Origin: an uncultured Prevotellaceae bacterium | Lineage (GTDB): Bacteria > Bacteroidota > Bacteroidia > Bacteroidales > Bacteroidaceae | Reading direction: 5' to 3' | Assembly (NCBI GenBank): GCA_902776475.1 | Contig: CACYQD010000024.1 | Coordinates: 1-46,217 of the forward strand | Length of the DNA: 46,217 bases | Shown here: positions 7,095-15,240 of the stretch, in pieces | How positions within the stretch are numbered: the first letter of the stretch is position 1 | Layout of the letters: the number at the start of each line of letters is the position of its first letter | Program-made: the position numbers and the translations under genes | Notes under the pieces: generated by a model | Told to the model about the DNA's origin: nothing | The model's database searches: none | The model's input: the letters and a program-made list of their open reading frames with translations, nothing else

Positions 7095-7775
7095 ATGGAG
7101 GTATTATACGAAGACAACCACATCATCATCGTCTCCAAACAGAGCGGGGAAATCGTCCAGGGTGACAAAACCGGCGATACACCGCTCTCCGACGTGGTGA
7201 AAGACTATATCAAGAGGGTGCACGACAAGCCGGGGAATGTCTTCCTCGGGGTCGTGCACCGTCTCGACAGGCCCGTCAGTGGGGTGGTGGTGTTTGCCAA
7301 GACCTCAAAGGCGTTGGCCCGTCTCAATGCCATGTTCCGCGATGGCGAGGTGCACAAGACCTACTGGGCCATCGTGCAGGGCAGGCCCCCGGTCATGGAG
7401 GACACCCTGAAGGGCTGGATTACCCGCAATGAGAAGCAAAACAAGAGTTATATGCACCAGCGGGAGGTGCCCGGGGCCAAACATGCGGTGCTGACCTATC
7501 GGATGATAGCCGCTACCGAGAGGTATGCGCTGCTCGAGGTCAAGTTGCTCACCGGTCGTCACCATCAGATCAGGTGCCAGTTGGCTTCCCTGGGCTGTCC
7601 CATCAAGGGCGATTTGAAATATGGGGCCAGGCGCTCCAACCCCGATGGGAGCATCTCACTCCATGCCCGTCGCGTGGAATTCATCCATCCCGTGTCGAAG
7701 GAGTCAATCGTGGTGGAGGCTCCCGTACCGAATGACAATTTGTGGCGGGAAATCACCAAAACATCCCAAAAATAG
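7095..7775 (+). CDS. RluA-family pseudouridine synthase
   Basis: 226 residues. It carries the RluA-family active site VHRLDRPVSG with catalytic Asp58, and the later motif LLTGRHHQIRCQL that closes the substrate pocket. There is no S4 RNA-binding domain, so it resembles the short RluA/RluC-like members rather than RluD. The family turns uridine into pseudouridine in rRNA or tRNA; the target cannot be assigned here. Its start is 11 nt after the fabG stop, so it is very likely translated from the same message. Confidence 0.92.
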   Translation: MEVLYEDNHIIIVSKQSGEIVQGDKTGDTPLSDVVKDYIKRVHDKPGNVFLGVVHRLDRPVSGVVVFAKTSKALARLNAMFRDGEVHKTYWAIVQGRPPVMEDTLKGWITRNEKQNKSYMHQREVPGAKHAVLTYRMIAATERYALLEVKLLTGRHHQIRCQLASLGCPIKGDLKYGARRSNPDGSISLHARRVEFIHPVSKESIVVEAPVPNDNLWREITKTSQK

Positions 7776-7830
7776 GCGCATCGAGTGTTTTTTTCCACCC
7801 GATGTGACCTGTTATTCCCAAAAATTTGTT

Positions 7831-7837
7831 TACTTTG
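7831..7837 (+). promoter_or_regulatory. Possible -7 box upstream of tamB
   Basis: TACTTTG followed by CAGC, a variant one base shorter than TAnnTTTG. No good -33 TTTG at the expected distance. It still argues that translation starts at 7862 and not at the upstream in-frame codon at 7826. Confidence 0.4.
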
Positions 7838-7861
7838 CAGCATCAATCACGTGATGAGACC

Positions 7862-10800
7862 ATGAAGAAGGTGTTGAAATGGGTGGCTATCATCGTATTG
7901 GTGCCCATTGTGCTCTTCCTGCTGCTGTTTGTGCTTCTTTACCTGCCCCCTGTGCAGAACTGGGCGGTGAAGAAAGCGGCTGCCTATGCTTCTGAGCAGA
8001 CAGGCATGGATATCTCCGTGGGGCATGTGGCTTTGCGTTTTCCCCTCAACTTGACTCTCGAGGAGGTGAAGGCCATCAAGGACAATGACTCCATACCCGG
8101 ACTGCGTGACACCATTGCCGACGTGGGACGGGTGCATGTCGATGTCCAGTGGAAACCTCTTCTGAAAAAGAACGTGGAAATCGATGCCCTCAGTTTGGAA
8201 AAGGTAAAACTCAACACCAACGGGTTCATCCCCGACGTGAGGGTGAAAGGCAATGTGGAGTCTCTTGACCTGGAATGTCACGGCGTGGACCTCAAAAACT
8301 CACTGGCCAATATCGACAAGGCGCGCCTCGACAGTGCCCGCCTCGAGATCTGTCTGTCGGACACCGTGCCGCCGGATACGACAGAGACGGAGAACGACTG
8401 GCGCATCCGGCTGCAGCAACTGCAACTGTCGCGGGCCGACGTTTCCGTCCGTATGCCGGGTGACACCCTGCAGGTGCAGGCATATATCGGCGATGCTGAG
8501 ATCAAGGGCGGGGATTTCAATTTGGCCGATGGAGCCTATCGGGTGGCGAGCTTCGACTGGAATTCCGGCAGACTGCGGTATGATGACCGGTTTGCCCCGC
8601 ATGTCAGCGGACTCGACACCAGTCATATCGATTTGAATGACATCCATCTCAGTGTCGATTCGCTTTCGTATGTGGACTCCAAACTCAATCTGGCGGTCCG
8701 TTCTTGTTCGCTGAAGGAGAAAAGCGGTATCCAGATCGACCATCTTTCGGGAAAAGTCGCCCTCGACTCCACCTCTGTGAGCTTGCCCGATTTGCGGTTT
8801 GAAACGCCGGACTCCAAGTTGACGGCAAGCCTCGACATGGACCTGAGCACGTTTGATGCGAAGAACCCTGGACAACTTGCCGCCGATGTGGACGGTTATT
8901 TCGGCAAACAGGACCTGATGCGTTTCATGGGCAATATGCCCAGCGATTTCGTGAGAAAATGGCCCAACCGTCCTCTCTCGGTCAAAGGAAGGGCCAAGGG
9001 AAACATGAACCGTCTGGAATTCAAAGGACTCAATGTCTCCTTGCCCACGGCGATGCAGTTCAGGGCCGACGGATATGTCAGCAATCTCAGCGACCCCGAC
9101 CATCTGAAGGCTGATGTTGATGTCAAGGGCACGACGGCCGACCTCGGTTTCGTCACAGCCCTGCTCGACAAGTCCGTCACCGATCAGGTGACCATCCCGA
9201 AGAATATCGCGCTCGACGGCAACGTGAAAGTCAACGGCCACCAGTATGGGGCTGACTTCGTCGCATCGGAGGGTGGCGGCAAGGTCAAGGCACGCGTGGC
9301 CTTGGACTCGGATATCATGAAATATTCCGCCACGGTGGATGCCGACAAGTTCCCCCTGCAGCATTTCCTGCCCAAGATGGGACTGAGTCCGCTCACCGCG
9401 CATATCGAGGCCGACGGCCAGGGGACAGACTTCATGTCGCCTTCCACCACACTGAGGGCGAGGGCTAAAATCGGCAAGTTCCATTACGACCAGTATGACC
9501 TCGACGGCATGAGTGCCAATGCGACGCTGTCAAAAGGTGTGCTCAGTGCTGACATCGATAGCCACAATCCCTTGCTCGACGGAAAGATATCTTTCGACGC
9601 CCTCATGAACTCCAAACGGTTGAAGGGTACGTTTGCCTGCGACCTCAATACGGCGGATTTCTACCGCTTGAGGCTCTTCGACACGCCGTTGACGGCCTCC
9701 GGATGCGCCCATCTCGACATCGACACCGACTTCGGTGATTATTATAAGGTGCAGGGTTCGATGAGTGACATGAGGATCACCTACAAGAATACGTTCTTCA
9801 GGCCCGACGACATGGTGCTCGATGTGCTGACACGTAAAGACACCACGTATGCCAGGGTGGATTGCGGCGACTTCCAACTCGACATGAACGGCAAGGGCGG
9901 ATACAAGAAAATGCTCAGCCAGGCCAACAATTTCACAGAGGAACTGACCCGTCAGTTGAAGGACAAGCATTTCGATCAGATGACCTTGCGCGACAAACTT
10001 CCCGATGCCAATATCTATCTGTCCAGCGGGAAAGACAATTTCTTCGTCGACCTGGCGGAAGAGGAGGGCATCTCCTTCGATCATCTCCTCATCGACATGA
10101 GGTCCTCGCATGTGGATGGACTGAACGGCAACTTGCAGGTTGGAAACCTGGTCTATGACAGCATCTGCATCGATTCCGTCCGCTTTGCCATCCTCACCGA
10201 CAGTACGGGATTCAAGTACAACGGACAGGTGCGCAACGCGCCGGGCCATCCGCAGTATGCCTTCAATGCCCTCTTCGACGGATCGATTATCGAAAAGGGT
10301 GCCACGGTCAATGCGAAACTGTATGACAGCAACGATAAACTGGGATTCAGGTTGGGTGCCATGGCTTCCATTGAACAAAACGGGGTCATGCTGAATCTCA
10401 CGGACAAAAACCCCGTTATCGGCTACATCCCGTTTGATGTCAATGATGACAATTATGTCTTCCTGGGCGATGACAGGAGACTTTCGGCCGACTTGAAACT
10501 CAAGTCGGATGACGGTACGCATATCCAGGTCTATACCGACGACGAGAATACCGATGCCCTGCAGGATCTCACTGTGAGTGTGGGCAAGATTGACATTGCC
10601 CAGATCCTGTCGATGCTCCCGTATATGCCGAAGGTGGAGGGTGTGCTCGACGGCGACTTCCACATCGTGCAGACTCCCAATGACTTGTCTGTGTCCAGTT
10701 CCATGTCGGTCAAGAACCTGGCCTATGAGAATGTCGCCATGGGCAACCTGGGAGCGGAATTCGTCTATATGCCCAACGAGGATGGGTCTCATCATGTCGA

Positions 10801-12520
10801 TGGCATCCTCATCAGCGATGGTGAGGAGGTGGGCGCTCTCGTGGGTACCTATAATCCGAAGGGAGAAGGATACCTTGATGCCAAACTCACCATGGAGAAG
10901 ATGCCGCTCTCCATTGTCAATGGCTTCATTCCCGACCAGATCCTGGGTTTCAAGGGCTTCGCCGAGGGTGAGATGTCGGTCAAGGGCAGTCTCAACAAAC
11001 CTGATGTCAACGGCGAGATTTACCTCACCGACACCTATATCATGAGTGTTCCTTATGGCGTGGAGATGCGCGTGGCTGACGACCCGGTGAGAATCGTGGG
11101 CAGCAATATCCTTTTCGAGAACTTCGAGGTGAAAGACAACAATGACACACCGCTCAATATCTCCGGCTATTTCGACTTCTCGGATTTCGACAGGATGAAA
11201 CTCGACCTGAGGATGAGGACCCGCAACTTCATGATCATCAATGCCAAGGAGAACGCCAAGTCGGAAGCCTTCGGCAAGGCATTCGTCAATTACTATGGCA
11301 CCATGCGCGGTCCCCTCGACGCCATCTCCATGCGAGGCAGGCTCGATGTGCTGGGATCTACGGATATGACCTATGTCCTACGCGACTCCCCGCTCACGAC
11401 CGACAACAGGTTGGACGAACTGGTGGAATTCGTCAATTTCAACGACACCATCCAGCCCGTCGTCAGCCGTCCGGTCCTCTCGGGATTCAACATGGACCTC
11501 ACCATGAGCATCGATGAGTCGGCGAGAATCAAGTGCGACCTCAATGCGGACCATTCCAACTACATCGACCTCAACGGCGGTGGCAACCTGAGGATGCAGT
11601 ACAACTCCATCGACAACCTCAGGCTCACCGGAAGGTATGTGCTCAGCAACGCCGAGATGAAATACTCGCTGCCCATCATTCCGCTCAAGACCTTCACCAT
11701 CGAGGATGGCAGCTATATCGAGTTCCGGGGCGACCCGATGAACCCGACGCTGCATATCACGGCCACGGAAAGCCGCAAAGCGGCAGTGGAGGATGAGAGC
11801 GGTGGCACAAGGAGCGTGGATTTCGAATGCGGAGTGGTCATCACACAGACTCTTAATGACATGGGACTGGAGTTTATCATCAGTGCCACGGATGATATGA
11901 GCATCGCCTCTCAACTTGCTGCCATGACCAAGGAGGAAAGGGCCAAGGTGGCTGTCACCATGCTGACAACGGGTATGTATCTGGCCGACGGCAACACCAG
12001 TGGTTTCACCATGAACGGTGCACTCAGTTCCTTCCTCCAAAGTGAGATCAACAATATCACGGGCAATGCACTGCGGACACTCGACCTCTCCGTCGGTGTC
12101 GATAACGCCACCGATGCCTCAGGTGCCATGCACACGGATTATTCCTTCAAGTTCGCCAAGCGCTTCTGGAACAACAGATTGAGGGTCGTATTGGGAGGAA
12201 AGGTTTCCACAGGCTCCGAGTCGCAGAACCAGTCTTTCTTCACCGACGTGGCTATGGAGTATCGACTAAGTCCCACTTCCAACAAGTATCTCAAGGTGTT
12301 CTACAACCGCAATTCCTATGACTGGCTTGAGGGTGAGATAGGGGAGTATGGCGCTGGTTTCCTCTGGAGAAGAAAACTCCAGCATTTCAAGGACATCTTC
12401 AACTTCAAAAATGATAGTTCGCCGACTCTTCCTCCGGCAGGAAGAAGCCAGCATCGCACCGACTCCATCCGGCCGGACTCAACTACCATCAACAACAGGC
12501 ATGAGAATACACAGCATTGA
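7862..12520 (+). CDS. tamB: TamB-type translocation/assembly module protein
   Basis: 1552 residues, within the range of TamB/AsmA-like proteins. An N-terminal membrane anchor (about residues 5-28, very rich in Leu and Val) is followed by a long, repetitive beta-rich body with many D-G-x and N-G-x turns. The DUF490/TamB C-terminal domain ends the protein, with GGGNLRMQYN and a final beta-strand region near 1440-1510. Such proteins span the periplasm as a hydrophobic groove that moves lipids or assists outer membrane protein assembly. The start is set at 7862 (MKKVLKW) because the 12 upstream codons overlap a promoter-like box. The stop overlaps the start of the Omp85-type partner by 20 bases. 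Confidence 0.9.
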   Translation: MKKVLKWVAIIVLVPIVLFLLLFVLLYLPPVQNWAVKKAAAYASEQTGMDISVGHVALRFPLNLTLEEVKAIKDNDSIPGLRDTIADVGRVHVDVQWKPLLKKNVEIDALSLEKVKLNTNGFIPDVRVKGNVESLDLECHGVDLKNSLANIDKARLDSARLEICLSDTVPPDTTETENDWRIRLQQLQLSRADVSVRMPGDTLQVQAYIGDAEIKGGDFNLADGAYRVASFDWNSGRLRYDDRFAPHVSGLDTSHIDLNDIHLSVDSLSYVDSKLNLAVRSCSLKEKSGIQIDHLSGKVALDSTSVSLPDLRFETPDSKLTASLDMDLSTFDAKNPGQLAADVDGYFGKQDLMRFMGNMPSDFVRKWPNRPLSVKGRAKGNMNRLEFKGLNVSLPTAMQFRADGYVSNLSDPDHLKADVDVKGTTADLGFVTALLDKSVTDQVTIPKNIALDGNVKVNGHQYGADFVASEGGGKVKARVALDSDIMKYSATVDADKFPLQHFLPKMGLSPLTAHIEADGQGTDFMSPSTTLRARAKIGKFHYDQYDLDGMSANATLSKGVLSADIDSHNPLLDGKISFDALMNSKRLKGTFACDLNTADFYRLRLFDTPLTASGCAHLDIDTDFGDYYKVQGSMSDMRITYKNTFFRPDDMVLDVLTRKDTTYARVDCGDFQLDMNGKGGYKKMLSQANNFTEELTRQLKDKHFDQMTLRDKLPDANIYLSSGKDNFFVDLAEEEGISFDHLLIDMRSSHVDGLNGNLQVGNLVYDSICIDSVRFAILTDSTGFKYNGQVRNAPGHPQYAFNALFDGSIIEKGATVNAKLYDSNDKLGFRLGAMASIEQNGVMLNLTDKNPVIGYIPFDVNDDNYVFLGDDRRLSADLKLKSDDGTHIQVYTDDENTDALQDLTVSVGKIDIAQILSMLPYMPKVEGVLDGDFHIVQTPNDLSVSSSMSVKNLAYENVAMGNLGAEFVYMPNEDGSHHVDGILISDGEEVGALVGTYNPKGEGYLDAKLTMEKMPLSIVNGFIPDQILGFKGFAEGEMSVKGSLNKPDVNGEIYLTDTYIMSVPYGVEMRVADDPVRIVGSNILFENFEVKDNNDTPLNISGYFDFSDFDRMKLDLRMRTRNFMIINAKENAKSEAFGKAFVNYYGTMRGPLDAISMRGRLDVLGSTDMTYVLRDSPLTTDNRLDELVEFVNFNDTIQPVVSRPVLSGFNMDLTMSIDESARIKCDLNADHSNYIDLNGGGNLRMQYNSIDNLRLTGRYVLSNAEMKYSLPIIPLKTFTIEDGSYIEFRGDPMNPTLHITATESRKAAVEDESGGTRSVDFECGVVITQTLNDMGLEFIISATDDMSIASQLAAMTKEERAKVAVTMLTTGMYLADGNTSGFTMNGALSSFLQSEINNITGNALRTLDLSVGVDNATDASGAMHTDYSFKFAKRFWNNRLRVVLGGKVSTGSESQNQSFFTDVAMEYRLSPTSNKYLKVFYNRNSYDWLEGEIGEYGAGFLWRRKLQHFKDIFNFKNDSSPTLPPAGRSQHRTDSIRPDSTTINNRHENTQH

Positions 12521-14888
12521 CATATCGGTTGGCATCCTGGCTTTGACGATGGCCTTGGCGGCTTGCTCCACGACCAGTGGAGTGCCTGAGGGCGACCGCC
12601 TCTATACAGGTATCGACAAGATCACCTACACCAACTATGAGAAGAACGATCATTTCTATGTCACGCAGGAGGAGGTCGAGGCTGCTCTCGCCTGTCCTCC
12701 CAACGGCAGCCTCTTTGGCAGTTCTTCCTACCGTTCACCCTTCCCGCTGAGTCTCTGGATATGGAATGCTTATTCTGACAAAAAGACCAAATTCGCGGAG
12801 TGGATGACCAAGTCGTTTGGTAAGGCTCCCGTCCTGATGAGCAACGTCAATCCCGAACTGAGGGCTTCCGTGGCTCAGTCCACCCTCAATGTGCATGGCT
12901 ATTTCCAAGGGAAAGTCAATTCATACGAGGTGAAAGGAAAAAATCCGAAGAAGGGCAAGGTGGGCTACAATATCGATATGGGACATCTCTACACCATCGA
13001 CAGCGTCCGGTATGAGCATTTCGGGCCGGAGGCTCAGGCGTTGATCGACAGCACGAGCCATGAGTCCTATCTCGGCAAGGATGTGCCCTTCGATGTCTCG
13101 ACACTCGATGCGGAGCGCAGCCGGATCTCCACTTTGTTCCGCAACAACGGCTACTTCTACTACCAGCCTGGGTATGCTTCCTATCTGGCCGACACGTTTG
13201 CCGTACCGGGAAAAGTGTGGGTGAGACTGCAACTGGCCGACAGCCTGCCCGAGAGGGTGATGCGGAAATGGTATCTGGGTGAGGTGGAGGTAAACCTCAG
13301 GAAAACGCGCCGTGAGGAACTCAACAACACCATGGCGGATTATGCCAAGAGCAGAAGGGAGAAACTTGAGGCGAAGGGAAAAACCGTGAGAAGGCGGTCG
13401 AATGGGAACGACAGAACAAACCGCAGGCGGATGATAGTCAATTTCAGGGGCCGGAAACCGCCGATCAGGATGAGCGTGCTTTCCAAGGACATGAAACTCA
13501 GACCTGGTCAGGTGTATAATTACTCCGACTACGTGGAGTCTGCCAACCGATTGAGTTCCAATGGCTTGTTCAGTTCGGTCGATTTCAATTTCACCCAGCG
13601 AGACAGCACTGATACATGCGACACACTCGACTTGTCGGTCAATTGTGTCTTCGACAAGCCTTATGATGTGTATCTGGAGACCAACCTCAAAGGAAAAACC
13701 ACGGGATTCCTCGGACCACAGCTGATCCTGGGTCTCACCAAGCGCAACGCTTTCCATGGCGGGGAGAATCTGGATATCAACCTGCACGGGTCGTATGAGT
13801 GGCAGACCGGACACAACTTTGATGGTTCTGCCAATGAGATCAACTCCTATGAGTATGGTGGTGACGTCTCACTCGACTATCCGCGTATTGTGCTGCCCTG
13901 GAGGGTGCGCAGGCGCTTCTTCAGCACGCCTACCACCTCTTTTAAGGTTTCCAGCAACATCGTCAACCGATCGGGCTATTTCAAGCGCCACATCGTTTCG
14001 GGTGAGGTGACCTACAAATATCAGTTCAGAAACTACTGGATGCACCAGTTTACCCCGTTGTCGGTGGAGTACAACTATTTGAAACGGGGAACCGACCGGT
14101 TTTACGACCTGTTGGGGGAGCATCCATATCTCTTGACGATCATGCTCGACCAGTTTATCCCGAAGATGAAGTATGTCCTTACTTTCTCCAATGCTTCCCG
14201 GTCGAGGAACCCCGTCTTCTGGCAGACCTCCATCAGTGAGTCGGGCAACCTCTCTTCTGTGGCTTATATGGCTTTCGGCAAGAAATGGGATGAGAAAAAC
14301 AAGAAATTGCTCAAGAACCCGTATGCGCAGTTCTTCAAGATTGAGACCGATTTCACCAAGACGTGGAGCGTCAGCGACCATACCCAACTCGTGGGTCATC
14401 TCAGCGCAGGATATGCATGGGCCTTCGGAAACTCTGAGTCTATACCCTATACCGAACAGTTCTGGGTCGGTGGCGCCAACAGCATCAGGGCTTTCAACGT
14501 GAGGAGCATAGGTCCGGGAAAATACCACTCTGAGGAAAGACAATGGCGGTTTATCGAACAGGTGGGCGACATCAAGTTGCAAGCCAACCTGGAGTACAGA
14601 CCACGCATCATCGGCAATCTCTACGGGGCTCTTTTCCTCGATGCCGGCAATGTCTGGGACTCCAATGACTATATTGGCGGCGGAAAGTTGAAGTTGTCCA
14701 ACCTCTGGGATGAGCTGGCCCTGGGCACGGGAGTGGGTATCCGCTACGACCTGGACTATTTTGTCATACGCCTCGACTGGGGTTTCGGCATCCATGCCCC
14801 CTATGATACGGGAAAGAACGGCTATTTCAATATCCGGTCATTCCGCGACGGGCAGAGCCTGCATTTCGCCATCGGGTATCCTTTCTAA
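12501..14888 (+). CDS. TamA-like Omp85 lipoprotein (TamL type)
   Basis: 795 residues of the BamA/TamA (Omp85) superfamily. It begins with a lipoprotein signal ending LALTMALAAC, so Cys22 should be lipidated. POTRA-like repeats follow, for example around the TIDSVRYEHFG and LRPGQVYNYSDYV regions. A C-terminal 16-strand type barrel ends in the terminal strand LHFAIGYPF. The signature QFWVGGANSIRAFNVRSIGPG marks the lid-lock loop. A basic insert lies near residues 275-320. The ATG at 12501 lies inside the end of tamB, and upstream in-frame codons only read through tamB. Lipidated TamA homologues have been described in Bacteroidota as TamL. With tamB it probably forms the TAM complex. Confidence 0.88.
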   Translation: MRIHSIDISVGILALTMALAACSTTSGVPEGDRLYTGIDKITYTNYEKNDHFYVTQEEVEAALACPPNGSLFGSSSYRSPFPLSLWIWNAYSDKKTKFAEWMTKSFGKAPVLMSNVNPELRASVAQSTLNVHGYFQGKVNSYEVKGKNPKKGKVGYNIDMGHLYTIDSVRYEHFGPEAQALIDSTSHESYLGKDVPFDVSTLDAERSRISTLFRNNGYFYYQPGYASYLADTFAVPGKVWVRLQLADSLPERVMRKWYLGEVEVNLRKTRREELNNTMADYAKSRREKLEAKGKTVRRRSNGNDRTNRRRMIVNFRGRKPPIRMSVLSKDMKLRPGQVYNYSDYVESANRLSSNGLFSSVDFNFTQRDSTDTCDTLDLSVNCVFDKPYDVYLETNLKGKTTGFLGPQLILGLTKRNAFHGGENLDINLHGSYEWQTGHNFDGSANEINSYEYGGDVSLDYPRIVLPWRVRRRFFSTPTTSFKVSSNIVNRSGYFKRHIVSGEVTYKYQFRNYWMHQFTPLSVEYNYLKRGTDRFYDLLGEHPYLLTIMLDQFIPKMKYVLTFSNASRSRNPVFWQTSISESGNLSSVAYMAFGKKWDEKNKKLLKNPYAQFFKIETDFTKTWSVSDHTQLVGHLSAGYAWAFGNSESIPYTEQFWVGGANSIRAFNVRSIGPGKYHSEERQWRFIEQVGDIKLQANLEYRPRIIGNLYGALFLDAGNVWDSNDYIGGGKLKLSNLWDELALGTGVGIRYDLDYFVIRLDWGFGIHAPYDTGKNGYFNIRSFRDGQSLHFAIGYPF

Positions 14889-14961
14889 GCATCCTGCAGA
14901 TGGGGGAAATGCCCTGTCCGGCCTCCTTTTCAATGTTTTTTGGAAATTTCCACTCAAAAAA

Positions 14962-14993
14962 TTTGGTGGGTTCGGCAAAAACCATTACCTTTG
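14962..14993 (+). promoter_or_regulatory. Promoter of tRNA-Val/tRNA-Tyr
   Basis: -33 TTTG (14962-14965), 20 bp spacer, -7 box TACCTTTG (14986-14993), 17 bases before the first tRNA. Confidence 0.82.
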
Positions 14994-15010
14994 CATCCGT
15001 TTCGTGGTAA

Positions 15011-15085
15011 GGGCGTTTAGCTCAGCTGGTTTAGAGTATCTGTCTGACAGACAGGGGGTCGACGGTTCGAATCCGCCAACGCCCA
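15011..15085 (+). tRNA. tRNA-Val (anticodon GAC)
   Basis: Acceptor GGGCGTT pairs with AACGCCC. The D-arm is GCTC...GAGT, the anticodon loop CTGACAG gives anticodon GAC, and the T-arm has GGTTCGAATCC. Discriminator A, no encoded CCA. The stem resembles tRNA-Asp, but the loop reads GAC and not GTC. Confidence 0.93.
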
Positions 15086-15093
15086 CGAAGCAA

Positions 15094-15179
15094 GGGTGTT
15101 TTCCAGAGTGGCCAAATGGGGCAGACTGTAAATCTGCTGTCTTTCGACTTCGGTGGTTCGAATCCATCAGCACCCACCA
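15094..15179 (+). tRNA. tRNA-Tyr (anticodon GTA)
   Basis: Type II tRNA. Acceptor GGGTGTT pairs with AGCACCC, the anticodon loop CTGTAAA gives GTA, and a long variable arm (TGTCTTTCGACTTCG) follows, as expected for tRNA-Tyr. Discriminator A, then an encoded CCA at 15177-15179. Nine bases lie between it and tRNA-Val, so both come from one transcript. Confidence 0.95.
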
Positions 15180-15183
15180 CAAG

Positions 15184-15213
15184 AGGCCTTACTTCACAGT
15201 AAGGCCTTTTTTC
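15184..15213 (+). terminator. Terminator of the tRNA-Val/Tyr unit
   Basis: Perfect 9 bp stem AGGCCTTAC/GTAAGGCCT with a 6-nt loop followed by TTTTT. Confidence 0.9.
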
Positions 15214-15240
15214 GTAAAAAGACGATAAACAATCTAAGAT

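Noticed and set aside
9530-10795. 421-codon frame opposite tamB
   Set aside because: Antisense shadow created by the codon use of tamB; no recognisable family, signal or promoter.
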